Shown here: one piece after another, positions 21,821 to 33,602 of the stretch
Layout: every line of letters starts with the position of its first letter
Position numbering within the stretch: position 1 is the stretch's first letter
Assembly (NCBI GenBank): GCA_000149265.1
Contig: CH002905.1
Coordinates: forward strand, 9,251-73,250
Source: Ciona savignyi
Taxonomy: Eukaryota; Chordata; Ascidiacea; Phlebobranchia; Cionidae
Reading direction: 5' to 3'
DNA: 64,000 nucleotides
Notes under the pieces: generated by a model
What the model saw: only the letters and a program-made list of their open reading frames with translations
Told to the model about the DNA's origin: nothing
Database searches by the model: none
Position numbers and translations under genes: made by a program

Positions 21821-22849
21821 CAGGGATGTCCAACCTGCGGCCCGCGGGCCGCAGTGCGGCCCACCCGAGATTTTTGTGCGGCCCGCTAGTCATATTGACT
21901 CCAAGTAGTATTTTAAACTTTAAATCTTAGCCTAATTAAAATGTATCAGTCAGCTTTTAGGGGCGCTTTAAAAATCAAAATTGAAGAAAGAAACATACTG
22001 ATGACAAACACTTATCTCATTGACTTTGTATTGCAGAAATAAGTTTTTGTTTCTTTCTATATGTGTGTTATTTGTTCCTTTTTTCAAAGATGAAATTAAT
22101 ACTGATGACAAACACTTATCTCATTGACTTTGTATTGCAGAAATAAGTTTTTGTTTCTTTCTATATGTGTGTTATTTGTTCCTTTTTTCAAAGATGAAAT
22201 TAATGGCTTTTAATTGTTTCTTTATGTACGCATTCAGGGTTGGAATTAAGGGATCGCGAATCGCTATTCGCGAACCGTTTTCTAAAGTTCGCGAATTACA
22301 AAATGTAACAAAATTGCGAAAATATAAATTACCGTTACTGATTTCGCGCACTTTCAATAATAAATCATTAACACGTTAATATAACATCGTTTGCCTTTAA
22401 CATAACATTTAACAATAACATTACTATTACATTTATTTACCTTGCCTTTACTTTGCATTATTGGCGTATAATAAGCATTTCTATCACAACGCAACAATGG
22501 CCATTATGCGTTCATATACCTCGATTCCTTTATTTATGATTGGCGAGATGCGACACACCCCTTTTGAATTTACGTTTATTGCAATTTATCATTACTGTAC
22601 TACTAATAAACGGTATTGTCTGCTTTATATAATAAAAATCTTTCTGGTTGTTTAAGGCAATTTATCATAACCAAACATATTTTGAGCGCTTTAGCGCAAA
22701 AATTCTCCTTACCAACACATTTCGCAAATCCTTTCAAAACCATTAATTCGAACCCTGCCATTTTTATTAAAATTTAATAGGTTCTGCGGCCCATTGAATT
22801 ATTTCAAGTGACAATGCGGCCCGTTACAATAAAAGGTTGGACATCCCTG
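21821..22849. mobile_element. hAT nonautonomous element
   Basis: The ends are inverted copies, CAGGGATGTCCAACCTGCGG on the left and its complement at 22826-22849. The flanking 8-bp target duplication TGCTACAG is exact at 21813-21820 and 22850-22857. The element is 1029 bp. No transposase is visible. A ~104-bp segment (ACTGATGACAAACACTTATC ... TCAAAGATGAAATTA) is present twice in tandem at about 21997-22205. Confidence 0.9.
22235..22757. mobile_element. Possible second hAT-like element nested in the hAT element
   Basis: The left edge CAGGGTTGGAATTA and the right edge TTAATTCGAACCCTG are inverted copies with one mismatch in the outer 14 bases, 523 bp apart. The CAGGG start fits hAT. I could not find a target duplication, so the nesting is only a suggestion. 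Near the left end lies a palindromic stretch, TCGCGAATCGCTATTCGCGA. Confidence 0.4.
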
Positions 22850-23969
22850 TGCTACAGGGTCCCAACTACAATTTGTATACACTGAGTATGTAGTTTGTTT
22901 CTGCAAGCTTAAACGAATGGGTCCCATAGTTATCTAACCAAACTTCTTTTCCATATATAGGTACATGTGTAAATAAAGAATAAAGGTCTTAAATTTACGA
23001 AGATTTCACCACAGATGTTTTAAATTAAAGCTTTTTTTCAAACGCTGTATGGTGAAATGAAGCTAAATGCCCCAAACAGCCCGATCTAGTTTTACGCGGT
23101 TTAAGGGAATTCCCCTGGGTTTAGTAGACAAGTTTCTGTTTTTACATATGTGGATCATATTATGTAACAATTCTTAAGGTTTTAATCTGATTTGACGAAT
23201 CCTTGTTGAAGATGTCCGTGCGATATGGCATACCTGTCAATCATAATTTAGGAACATATCTTCGTTTTTAAGGGAATTACCTTAAGTAAATGTTTGCTTT
23301 ATTTTAAATGGCACAGAGTGTCTAATGGTTTAACATTTCAGCAAATCTGATCAAAATTAGAGCAGCCGTTCAGACGCTATGACCAAAAAGCTAAATATTT
23401 CATAAAAATAGCGTTTTGGTTTTAAACGTCCCAGGGGAATTCCCCTGGATTTATTACCCAAAGTTTTTGCACATCTAGACTATGTTGTCTTACAAATGTC
23501 AAATTTTTATTGCGATTCCATTACTCCTTTAGGTAGATGTCGGGGCGACATGGCATGCTTGTTACAATCCCGATATAAGAACAAAATCCTATTTTTAGGG
23601 TATTTCCCTAGGTAATTTTTTTTTCTAAATGTTAAATCAATGAATAATGCACTTACATTCCACCCAATCTGATTTAAATTGTAACAGTCGTTTAAGCTCT
23701 ATGCCCAAAAATGCCATTTAAAAAAATAGCGTTTTGGTTTTAACGTCCCAGGGGGAATTCGCCTGTATTTTTCACTTAAAATTTTTGGTGTTAACATATC
23801 TAAACCATGTTGTCTAACAAATCACAAAGTTTAATTGCGATTCCATACCTTCTTTTGGTAGATGTCGGGGCGGCATAGCATGCCTGTCACAATCATTATT
23901 TGAGAACAAAATCTTATTTTTTAGGGTATTTCCGTAGTATTTTTTTTAATTTTTTTAAGTGTTAAATCA

Positions 23970-24270
23970 GGATAGGATAGGATAGGATATTCATGTTTAT
24001 CCCCGTGAATGGGAAAACCCCAGGGGTTATCACACGGGCAATCGTCAGATCACCTCGCGCCCATCGTCGGGTTACCGGAGCTATTGCAGTGTGTTGTATA
24101 TGATAGATACGTTCCTTCAATTTGGTAGAACCCATTAATCCGCTGGGTTCGGGCAATGTCCGTAAAGTGCCTTGCCCAAGGACACAACCGACTAGCTAGC
24201 GACCAGTTTCGCACCTGCAACCTTTCGATTGAAAGGCGACGCACTTAACCGCTAGACCATCGGGCCGGAC
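23970..24270 (-). mobile_element. tRNA-derived SINE, full length
   Basis: The plus-strand order is GGATAGGATAGGATATTCATG tail, GATCACCTCGCGCCCATCG, GTGCCTTGCCCAAGGACACA, and the head CTAGACCATCGGGCCGGAC, so the SINE reads on the minus strand. It sits inside a satellite unit between GTTAAATCAG and TGACTATTGCAC, which are contiguous in other units. Confidence 0.88.
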
Positions 24271-24782
24271 ACACATGACTATTGCACTCACATTTTAAAA
24301 AATCTGATTCAAAATGGAGCAGCTGTTCAAACCCTATGCTTAAAAAACCCAATATTTTAAAAAAAATACCGTTTTGGTTTTTAACGTCTCAGGGGAATTT
24401 CCCTGAATTTAACACCCAAAATTTTGGTTTCTTTATATCTAGACCACGTTGTCTAAAAATCAAAAAGTATTATTGTGATTCCATTAACCCTTCTGGTAGA
24501 TGTCGGGGCGACATGCCATGCCGGTCAAGCGTTTGAAGAAAAAAAGGAAAATCATTTTCGAAACAGGAAAATCAGTTTTATTTTTCGACTTGGCAGAGGC
24601 AATTGATAAATATATCGAAATAAAGTTTGGTTACCCTAAACCCAATCTGTTTTTGCCTGCAGAAACAAACGGCATACTATGTGTATAAGAAAGGTCCCAC
24701 AGTATATTTCATACACCAATTAGGAAACAAGATGTGTTTGCAAGCAGTGGTGATTAAACAAGTGGTTGACACTCTCGAATTG

Positions 24783-26481
24783 TTAATTCAGGTTTTGAAG
24801 TCCATATGTCGTAGGTACTTTTGCACATGAACGTGAACATAAAAGTCAAACTGCAGAACACACAACTTATTCAATTTTTTTTTATTTTTCTTTTGAATAC
24901 CAAATCTTTCTTTTTAAACCGCATAGCGCTTTAAATGAGTCGCAATAATTCAATGTTGACATCAATCACGCATTAATTCTGTTTTACATTGCAGTAAGGT
25001 GTTTCCAACTCATACGACTCTAACCTAATGGTTTGATTTCTGTTGAAGTCATTTAACCAATTATTTTCCCTATCTCTCCAATGCAAACTGAAATTACACA
25101 AAGGGCTCTCAATCAAAATCCTGCCATAGAATGTCTTAGATTTTATTTATTATTTAAAATTCAAGCTAGGAGATTTTTAGCTGGAGATAAACAATTAACA
25201 CCTTTATTTTAAAAAGAACTTTTCCACTATTACCAAACTTTACAGCTAAACAATAANNNNNNNNNNNNNNNNNNNNNNNNNNNNNNNNNNNNNNNNNNNN
25301 NNNNNNNNNNNNNNNNNNNNNNNNNNNNNNNNNNNNNNNNNNNNNNNNNNNNNNNNTAGAACACTGGCACTGGCGCTGTGCCAAGATACAAACACTACCA
25401 TTGGTACTCGCCCAAACAAATTAAATACCGTGATAGGAGAGGGCCACATGTTATTTCCGGCCGCACATAGATCGAAATTTCTTCTTTGTTAAAACTGTTT
25501 AAATCCACAATGAGCTTGACGCAACTGCACTAGTAGTCATATCATCTAAAGTAATGTTATTCTAATACAAACCACCCACAGCGGTATTAAGCATACAGAC
25601 TTGCACTTTTTTAGTTTTACTTCACCAAATGGATAATAAATTCTACCCAAAATGATTTTATACAGGTAAACGCCATACAAATGAGAATTACACCCAGTAA
25701 TGCAGTCGATTGACCTGTGTTCCGCTGCACCATGCAGCTCCATTTTGTTGATGGTCATCGCCATTACTTGATCACGTGGACAAACGCAGAGCTGAATGAC
25801 GTCTTAGATCTCCGATTGTTGAAGAATAAAAGGACAGATCTATAGCGCTTGACAAGATGCTTTGTGTTTAAAAAAATATGTGCTTCTGACACGAATATTT
25901 TTTGTTAACTGTTCTTGGAAAGGAAGATTAGTTTGGTAATTGGACCCATGCGTTTATGGTTGCAGAAACAAAACTATGGCAGTACGGTTGAAACTTTCTA
26001 GAATGTTAGATAACTTGGACCTAGCGTGCACATGTCTGACAACTACATATACTGTGTAATAACCACGGATAACAAGATCGGTTTGTTACCTCAGGGACCC
26101 ATGCGTTTCCGCTTGCAGAAACGAACTACAAACTATATAAAGTACACCAAATGTGGTTAGGGACCCTGCTTGCATAAACACATAGCATAAATTGTATTTT
26201 AAAAATATAGATGATAAAACACAAGAAATCCAGTATAAGTTCGTTCTTAAATAAACGTTTATTAATTCTGAGTTCCCTGATAAACATAGAATTTTAAGGT
26301 AACTAGATTCATTTTTACTGCGTCTGTGATCATACTTACATACACATGAGATCTTTGTAATATCAATTAGAATGCAATTTGTGGACACGAGTACAATTGC
26401 CAAGAATAGTCATGAAATATCGATGACGTCTGCTTACCTTAAATTATTCATGGTAAACCACAAACACATTAATGTAAATAT
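24783..26481. repeat. Sulfotransferase block C, outer and downstream flank, with gap
   Basis: This non-coding block sequence matches 17040-18880 and 1-496. One hundred N at 25257-25356 mark an assembly gap where block B has the sequence around 17760. No gene is seen. Confidence 0.65.
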
Positions 26482-27529
26482 CTACCAAGTTTTTAACCAC
26501 GATATTGCCGAGTTCATGCAACCTTTTAAGAAACTTCGGTTTTTATAAATTGTATACCCGCCGTAGGCGCCAAGCAAAGTCAAAACTCCAAGGGAAAACA
26601 TCGTCTCTCTCATCATTCTAATCATGATAGGATGGCTTTCCATGTGATCCCTTATAATGGAAGCACCCACATTTGCGTGAGGAAGCGGTTTATTAGGAAT
26701 CTCTTCGCCAAGAAATTCGCACAGTGGAGCCCATCCGTCTTTAAAGTTGTACACAAGCAGCTTGTCCTTTGGTGCATTCTGTAGTAAATGTTGAATAGAG
26801 TTATAAGCGCAAACGTAATGTATGTTTGCACACTTACAAGAAGGATGTTTGCGTTGTGGGTTTTATATAAACGTTTCATTACCATCTCGTTTCTGTCAAA
26901 TTTGGACCAAGGCCACCGTCGGCGCGAAGATAGAACAACTTGCACTGTAAAAAGTTTTTGAATGAAAAAGTAGTTTTCGTTAGTAGTTTTCGACCCTTAT
27001 GCTATGTCAACTTTAAATAATCTCGTGTCGGCTTAAACTGAATACCACATCTAAGAACAGGCTACATACTGGTAGACTCTGTGAAACGAAAATATTGCCA
27101 TCCAGAATACGACAAAACTTGCATCAGTATATACAAAGGGTCAGAATCAATCGACGTCATTTGAGTTAGGAGGCTTCGGTACCAAGAACCCTCGTCTCGA
27201 ATAGAAATCGCAATCTGTACACAGTGTAATTATAAATCGTGTCATATTTGGATACATGTCGTATATTCTGAACCTACTTTGGCATCTGGGTAAGCCTTTA
27301 AGATTTCCTCCCAAAAGAGATAGCAGGGACTATCGAGGACTGCATCAACGCCTTTATACATTCTCTTAAAGTCGTCAGCTGTTCCTCCATATTTAATAAT
27401 TTTGCGCCATTCCTTTCCCAGGTACCAAGAGTTTTCGAGCCAATCTTATGTATTGTACCCAAACTCTTGGAACACTGCTGTCATGGTTTTAGTACCAGTT
27501 TTGGCATAACCGGCATAAATGACCTTCAT
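26482..27529 (-). pseudogene. Sulfotransferase-like gene, copy C, one premature stop
   Basis: All four exons have the normal sizes: 27278-27529 (252 nt), 27070-27214 (145), 26838-26944 (107) and 26482-26778 (297). The one clear defect is a stop codon in exon 1, where the TAC of the GYNTYDW block reads TAA on the minus strand. Exon 2 also carries Gly for Asp in the RDEDSWYRS block (RDEGSWYRS), and the first donor is GTAGG rather than GTAAG. This looks like a gene lost very recently, or a segregating null allele. Confidence 0.8.
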
Positions 27530-28012
27530 TCTTTCCTTTTGTTGCTATAGATGCTGAACTATAAATCAATGAGAGACGTATAGGCTAGCTACGTTTTATT
27601 CGCAGTTATCAGTTTTTATTTGCCCAGGTTAGCAAATGCTACATTAATGATTAACCCTAAAGATATTGACTTTTAAAGCGTATCATTTTGCGGGTTGTCG
27701 GAGACCATTTAAAGTCGTTAACGAGTGCGGAGAATGAACATCGAAGAAGTTTGGTTACCCAAAAACCTATCCGTTTTTGCCAGCAGAAACAAACGACATA
27801 CTTGGTGTGTAAAATATACTGTGGAACTCTGTTTGCGCAAACGTATAAACCTAGTTGTTTTTTGCAAACAGTGGATAACCGTGAACATAAAACATAGTTA
27901 ATGAATTCAAATTTGTGCATTAAGCTCCAGAAAATCAAATACTAAAACAGTTAAGTATGATTAACAAACGCTAATCAGTAATACTTTCATGCTACCACGA
28001 AAAACCACTTAA
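27530..28012. repeat. Upstream flank of sulfotransferase block C
   Basis: This non-coding flank matches 1449-2010 of block A closely, including the TIR-element end at about 27760-27870 (GCCAGCAGAAACAAACGACA, TGTGTAAAATATAC). It ends at CCACTTAA, where the Kolobok-like element begins; in block A the same place reads on through CCACCTAAAGTAAAAATAC. Confidence 0.65.
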
Positions 28013-28923
28013 AGGGGAAATGAAGTCGATTTTAAGAATATCTTAATAAATGGAAAAAAATACGCTGATTTCAAAAATCAAATCAGTTTCTTCCAATATT
28101 TTTTTGTTAAAGAATTATGAGCAAATATGCATTTCATTTTATGTTAGGGGATTTCTCATATTACGTCATTGACGTTGTTGAGATTTCGTGCCTATATGAA
28201 TTGTATACAATCATGTGCCAGTTTAGAGGTGAATTAGTAACAGAAGCGCCTGCAGGAGAGTTGTATTTTCGTTTTTTTTATGGAGACTTAGCATAACACT
28301 TGTCATATAGCCTTACTGAACCAATGTTCATGGTGACAGCTTACTTTAAGCGCGGTCATTAAGGCCTGGACGGTCCTGGACCTAAGCTGAATGTTGAGGT
28401 ATACAGGTCTCGTATTTAAATGACTTTAGAATAATAAGTCTTAGCAATTTATATCATAAATTATAAAAGTGAACACAGAACAAGAAAACTAAAACAGAAT
28501 GCATTAAACTGTAACTGCCAGCAATTTATAGAAATAAACCAGCCATCAAGCAAAGGCTAGACTATGCGGTGGGAAAAGCCTATTTCTTTCATGGTTTACC
28601 TTGGCTGTTTGTATAATGTTTTGCTGTTGTGTATGTGGTGCATTTAATGGCTGCAGTTATTGACTGAGCATTAGCCTACTGGTTGAGAATACCACTTATT
28701 GCATAAACCAGTTAATCCACAGTAGCTGATGTGTAGTCCGACAATAAGTACACAGCAAGCACTCAGATACGTAAGTGAAGAATATATATAATAGATCTCT
28801 ACTTAACTACCCAAATAAGTTAATAAGAATATACCACTTTTCCAATTTAGTTCTTTTTATTAGATATTGTAAAATGTCTAAAGTTAAGCCACTGAGAAGG
28901 AAGGAATAGAGATTGGAGCATAT

Positions 28924-29139
28924 TGTTTTGCTCCGGGATGTACAAATTTCTATTACAGCACACGAAATTCCAATCCACCTGTGCTCTTTCATCGATTTCC
29001 TCACAACGACAAAAAACGGATGAAGCAATGGATACAACAATGCAAGCGTTCTAAACTACCTGGAATAAGAACCGCAGTGTGTAGTGCACATATTTGTGAC
29101 AAGGATTATCATAGTAAAATTGTATTTGACTCCAATTGA
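28924..29139 (+). CDS. THAP DNA-binding domain fragment of the transposase
   Basis: The frame reads CFAPGC, then FHRFPHNDKKRMKQWIQQC, then VCSAHICDKDYH. This is the C2CH layout of a THAP zinc finger: two Cys at the start, the invariant Trp in MKQWIQ, and Cys-x2-His near the end. THAP domains bind the terminal sequences of P- and Kolobok-type transposons. The frame stops at TGA (29137-29139) just after the domain, so no catalytic part follows. A first methionine is not obvious; the frame is open upstream of 28924. It is a remnant or the first exon of a deleted transposase. Confidence 0.75.
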   Translation, partial: CFAPGCTNFYYSTRNSNPPVLFHRFPHNDKKRMKQWIQQCKRSKLPGIRTAVCSAHICDKDYHSKIVFDSN

Positions 29140-29341
29140 GTGGCCAAGATGATGAAAACAAACCGCTTGGTGAAAAATACAGTTCCAACAACTTTTTAAT
29201 TTTTCTGATTATGATTTTAAACATAGTGATCAACCCAGTACATCAAGTGCAACTTCAAGAACTTCTTTATCCAAGCAGATAATTGAAAAATAAGGGCTTT
29301 TAGTAATGCAAGTCCAGTCTGGTGCACAAATGCATGTACAT

Positions 29342-29578
29342 TCATGCAGCATAAACATTCTTGCGGTGTGTCCATAAGAATACAGTTTTTGCAACGGCAC
29401 GAGTCATGTCAATAGGTAATGTTTCTAAATAAACATTTTCTTCTATGTGGCTTGCATCTTCAAAGATACTTTCAGACAGTTTCCTTGGTTCAAACGCATA
29501 TGACTGAATTTGTGTTGTTTTATTGTGTACAATAAAACTTCTTTCATCCATGCCAGAATGCTGAAAACTGTCATCCAT
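29342..29578 (-). CDS. Unassigned 78-residue ORF inside the Kolobok-like element
   Basis: The ORF has a start at 29578 and contains the phrase IQSYAFEPRKLSESIFED. I have the impression that a Y-x-FEP motif occurs in proteins near other THAP-type elements, but I cannot name the family. It lies opposite in strand to the THAP remnant and might be the first exon of a second element protein or a captured fragment. It carries no recognisable fold, signal or membrane segment. Confidence 0.3.
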   Translation of the reverse strand: MDDSFQHSGMDERSFIVHNKTTQIQSYAFEPRKLSESIFEDASHIEENVYLETLPIDMTRAVAKTVFLWTHRKNVYAA

Positions 29579-30334
29579 TTTAGTGTTACAACTTTAACTT
29601 AAATTTACTCTAGAAATGAAGAAAACAAAAAAAAATTGTTACAACTTCTATGCATATGTATACCAAATCTCTCACACTCTCAGTTTGTAGCCTAGGGGTT
29701 GATAATAACATTGCTAGTCTATGTTGCAGATTATAGCTATATATTGAAAAGCAACAATCATGAAAGAAATAGGCTGTTCCCACCGCATAGTCTGATCTTT
29801 GATTGATGGCTGGTTTATTTCTATAAATTACTGGCAGTTACAGTTTACTGCCTCCTGTTCTAGTTTTCTTGTTCTGTCTTCACTTCAATAATTTATAATA
29901 TAAATTGCTAAGACTTATTATTCTAAAGTCATTTAAATACGAGATCTGTATACCTCAGCATTCAGCTTAGGTCCAGGACCGTGCAGGCCTTAATGACCGC
30001 GCTTAAGGTAAGCTGTCACGCGCGTACATTGGTTCAGTTAGGCTATATGACAAGTGTTATGCTAAGTCTCCATAAAAAAACGAAAATACAACGCTCCTGC
30101 AGGCGCTTCTGTTACTAATTCACCTCTAAACTGGCACATGATTGTATACAACGTATATAGGCACGAAATCTTAACAACGTCAATGACGTAATACGGGAAA
30201 TCCCCTAACATAAAATGAAATGCATATTTGCTCATAACTCTTTAACAAAATAATATTGGAAAATACTGATTTGCGCTGACGTCTGCTTACCTTAAATAAA
30301 TAATGGTAAACCACAACAACATTAATGTAAACAT

Positions 30335-31364
30335 CTACCAAGTTTTTAACCACGATGTTGCCGAGTTTATCCAACCTTTTAAGAAACTTGGGTTTTTGTA
30401 AATTGTGTACCCGCCGTAGGCGCCAAGCAAAGCCAACACGCCAAGGGAAAATTTCATTTCTCTCATCATTCTAATCATAATAGGATGGCTTTCCATGTAA
30501 TCCTTTATAACGGAAGCACGCGCATTTGCGTGAGGAAACGGTTTATCAGGAATCTCTTCGCCAAGAAATTCGCACAGTGGAGCCCATCCGTCTTTAAAGT
30601 TGTACACAAGCAGCTTGTTCTTTGGTGCATTCTGTAGTAAATGTGGTCAATGTTTTATAGTTCTATAAGCGCAAACGTAATGTATGTTGGGACACTTACA
30701 AGAAGAATGTTTGCGTTGTGGGTTCTATATAAACGTTTCATTACCAGTTCGCTTCTGTCATATTTGGACCAAGGCCACCGTCGGCGTGAAGATATATCTA
30801 CTTGCACTATAAAGAGATTCTGTATAAAAAACTATTCAATGGTCACATTAATTAGTCCTTTATCGGTTTACACTGAATATCGCATAGGAATGCATGCTAC
30901 ATACTGATAGACTCCGTGAAGCGAAAATATTGCCATCCAGAATATGACAAAACTTGCATCAGTATATACAAAGGATCAGAATCAATGGACGCCAATTGAG
31001 TTAGGTTGCTTCGGTACCAAGAATCCTCATCTCGAATAGAAACCACTATCTGTACGCAGTGCAATTATAAACCGTGTCCTATTCAAAGACTTGTGGTTAA
31101 TACTTTTCTTACTTTGGCATCTGGGTAAGCTTTTAAGATTTCCTCCCAAAACAGATAACATGGACTGTCGACGACTGCATCAACGCCTTTGTACATTCTC
31201 TTAAAGTCCTCAGCTGTTCCTCCATATTTTATTAGTTTGCGCCATTCTTTTCCCAGGTACCAAAAGTTTTCCAGCCAGTCGTATGTATTGTATCCAAACT
31301 CTTGGAACACTGCTGCCATGGTTTTAGTACCAGTTTTGGCATAACCTGCATAAATTACCTTCAT
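30335..31364 (-). CDS. Membrane-anchored P-loop sulfotransferase, copy D, intact
   Basis: The exons are 31113-31364, 30905-31049, 30700-30806 and 30335-30631 (252, 145, 107 and 297 nt), joined in phase to 266 residues and a TAG stop. It most likely transfers sulfate from PAPS to an unknown acceptor in a Sulfotransfer_4-type fold. Evidence: the 5'-phosphosulfate loop AGYAKTGTKTM at residues 6-16, the block DAVVDSPCYLFWEE followed by AYPDAKV, and the RDEDSWYRS block for the 3'-phosphate at exon 2. The late DGWAPLCEFLGEEIPDKPFPH block is typical of the family. A hydrophobic stretch near residues 228-246 (FSLGVLALLGAYGGYTIY) before a short basic tail suggests a C-terminal anchor. All donors are GT and acceptors AG. 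It shares its upstream DNA head to head with copy E. Confidence 0.85.
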
Positions 31365-32338
31365 TCTTTTCTTTTGTTGCTATAGATGCTCGATTAAGCC
31401 AAGAAGAGACGTGTAGGCGAGCTACGTTTATATGCACAATAACCAGTTCACAATCATCTGTTTTATTGACAAAAGTTAGCTAATGCTACATTAATGATTA
31501 ACCGCAATGATATTTACTTTTGAAGCGTTTCGTTTTCCGAGTTGGCGGAGGCCATTAAAAGACGTTAAGAAGTGCAGAGAATAAACATCGAAAATAAGTT
31601 TGGTGACCCACAAACTTATACGTTTTTACCAGCAGAAACAAGCGGCATAATCGGTCTATAAAATATACTATGGGTCCCTGCTTATACACACAGTACACAT
31701 CAAGTTGTTTTTTGCAAACAGTGGTGATTAAGCAAGTGGTAGACACAATCGAGTTTATATTCGGGTGTTAAAGTCCATATGGCGAAGTTACTTTTGCACA
31801 TGAACGGGAACATAAAAGCCAAAGTGCAGCATCCATAACTAATTCAAATTTGGGCAATAAGCTCCAGAAAATCAAATGTTAAAAAGTTTAAGTATGCCTA
31901 AAAACGTTAATGGTAATACCTTTATGTTACCACGAAAAATCACTTAAAGTAAAAATAAAAGGTAATTACATACAAAGTAAATACAGTCGTTGGCAACAGA
32001 CCTTGTTTTTATATTTTTTAATACCGATTCGTTTCACTGACCCATCACTTACATAATCACCACTGTTTGCAAAAACATCCTGTTTTCTACGTTGGCGCAA
32101 GCAGGGTCCCAAAGAATATTTTATACGCCGAGTATGCCGTTTGTTACTGCTGGGAAATTTTAATGGCTTCAGTCAACTTTCAACACGAACGCTTTAAAAG
32201 TCAATATCATTGCGGTTAATCATTAATATAGCATTTGCTAACTTTGGCGAATAAACCTGGTTATTGTGCATATAAACGTAGCTCGCCTACACGTCTCTTC
32301 TTGACTTAATCGAGCATCTATAGCAACAAAAGGAAAGA
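31365..32338. promoter_or_regulatory. Shared, mirror-image upstream region of copies D and E
   Basis: The two genes diverge from 974 bp of DNA whose halves are inverted copies: about 31365-31740 read outward matches 32035-32338 read the other way. Each arm carries a TATA-like motif about 60-80 bp before the ATG (GTTTATATGCAC at 31428 for D; GCATATAAACGTAG at 32268 for E) and a conserved GCTCGCCTACACGTCTCTTC stretch near the likely start site. Each arm also carries an end of the TIR element with a second TATA-like ATAAAATAT. Promoter activity is inferred. Confidence 0.55.
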
Positions 32339-33385
32339 ATGAAGGTAATTTATGCCGGTTATGCCAAAACTGGTACTAAAACTATGACAGCAGTGTTCCA
32401 AGAGTTTGGGTACAATACATACGACTGGCTCGAAAACTCTTGGTACCTGGGAAAGGATTGGCGCAAAATTATTAAATATGGAGGAACAGCTGAGGATTTT
32501 AAGAGAATGTACAAAGGCGTTGATGCAGTCGTCGATAGTCCATGTTATTTGTTTTGGGAGGAAATCTTAAAGGCATACCCAGACGCCAAAGTAAGATCAG
32601 TATTTACGACACGTCTTTAAATAGGACACGATTTATAATTGCACTGTGTACAGATTGTGGTTTCTATTCGAGATGAGGATTCTTGGTACCGAAGCGCCCT
32701 AACTCAAATGACGTCTGTTGATTCTGACCCTTTGCATATACTGATGCAAGTTTTGTCGTATCCTGGATGGCAATATTTTCGCTTTACAGAGTCTGCGAGT
32801 ATGCAACATTCATTTCTATGTGATATTTAGTTTAAGGCGATACGGGATTATTTAAAGTTGACATAGCATAAGGGTCGAACACTAGTAACGAAAACTACTT
32901 TTTTATACAAAACCTTTTTATAGTGCAAGTTGTTCTATCTTCCCGCCGACGTTGGCCTTGGTCCAAATTTGACAGAAACGAGCTGGTGTTGAAGCGTTTG
33001 TATAAAACCCACAACGCAAACATCCTTCTTGTAAGTGTGCAAATACGAGTTCACTTTACGCTATAACACTATACAACATTTACAATAGAATGCATCAAAG
33101 GACAAGCTGCTTGTGTACAACTTTAGGGACGGATGGGCTCCACTGTGCGAATTTCTTGGCGAGGAGATTCCTGATAAACCGTTTCCTCACGCAAATGTGG
33201 GTGCTTCTCTAATAAAGGATTACATGGAAAGCCATCCTATCATGATTAGAATGATGAGAGAGATGATGTTTTCCCTTGGAGTTTTGGCTTTGCTTGGCGC
33301 ATACGGCGGGTATACAATTTACAAAAACCCAAGTTTCTTAAAAGGTTGGATGAACTCGGCAACATCGTGGTTAAAAATTTGGTAG
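32339..33385 (+). CDS. Membrane-anchored P-loop sulfotransferase, copy E, intact
   Basis: The exons are 32339-32590, 32654-32798, 32924-33030 and 33089-33385, giving 266 residues. The donors are GTAAGA, GTATGC and GTAAGT; the acceptors are TACAG, TTATAG and AATAG. The P-loop AKTGTKT (residues 9-15), the RDEDSWYRS block (starting about residue 89), the RRRWPWSKFDRNEL block in exon 3 and the DGWAPLC block in exon 4 follow the family order. A membrane-spanning stretch lies near residues 228-246, followed by NPSFLKGWMNSATSWLKIW. The short first intron (63 bp) is typical of this gene set. It differs from copy F at scattered residues, so it is a separate functional copy rather than an assembly duplicate. 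The acceptor molecule is unknown. Confidence 0.87.
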
Positions 33386-33602
33386 ATTTTTACATTAATG
33401 TTGTTGTGGTTTACCATTAATATTTTAAGGTGTCCTTGTGTCCCCAAAGTCCATTTTAATTGATATTTTAAAAGATCTAAAGAGTAAGTACGGGCACAGA
33501 GGCAGTAAAGATGCATCTACTTAATTTAAAATGAAATATTTAACACAGAACTTGGAATTAAGAAACCATTTTTAAAGAACGAACTTAAACTGAATTTTAT
33601 TT
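33386..33602. other. Downstream flank of copy E
   Basis: This non-coding flank resembles the DNA downstream of copies C and F (TGTCCAC/CCAAAGTCCATTTTAATTGATATT). No terminator motif can be singled out, apart from AT-rich sequence with AATTTAAAATGAAAT. Confidence 0.5.

Larger units (their letters stand above)
21750..24782 (+). mobile_element. Satellite-bearing TIR element, long copy with two insertions
   Basis: The left end is AGAGTGTCAACCACGTGTTG at 21750 and the right end is AAGTGGTTGACACTCTCG near 24778, so the two ends are inverted copies for well over 100 bp. The core is an array of the ~330-bp unit, with the phrase TAGATGTCGGGGCG recurring near 23535, 23862 and 24500. The array begins at GAATAAAGGTCTTAAAT near 22980. 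A hAT element (21821-22849) and a SINE (23970-24270) interrupt it. Confidence 0.8.
28013..30273 (+). mobile_element. Kolobok-like DNA transposon with THAP domain, nonautonomous
   Basis: The left end is TTAA at 28009-28012 followed by AGGGGAAATGAAG. A TTAA target and an AGGGG start are marks of the Kolobok superfamily. The inverted repeats are unusually long, about 28013-28596 on the left and 29757-30273 on the right. The outermost ~55 bp of the right end are missing, and the element stops abruptly at the 3' flank of gene D. Inside are a THAP-domain reading frame (28924-29139) and an unassigned minus-strand ORF (29342-29578). No full transposase is present. Confidence 0.7.
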
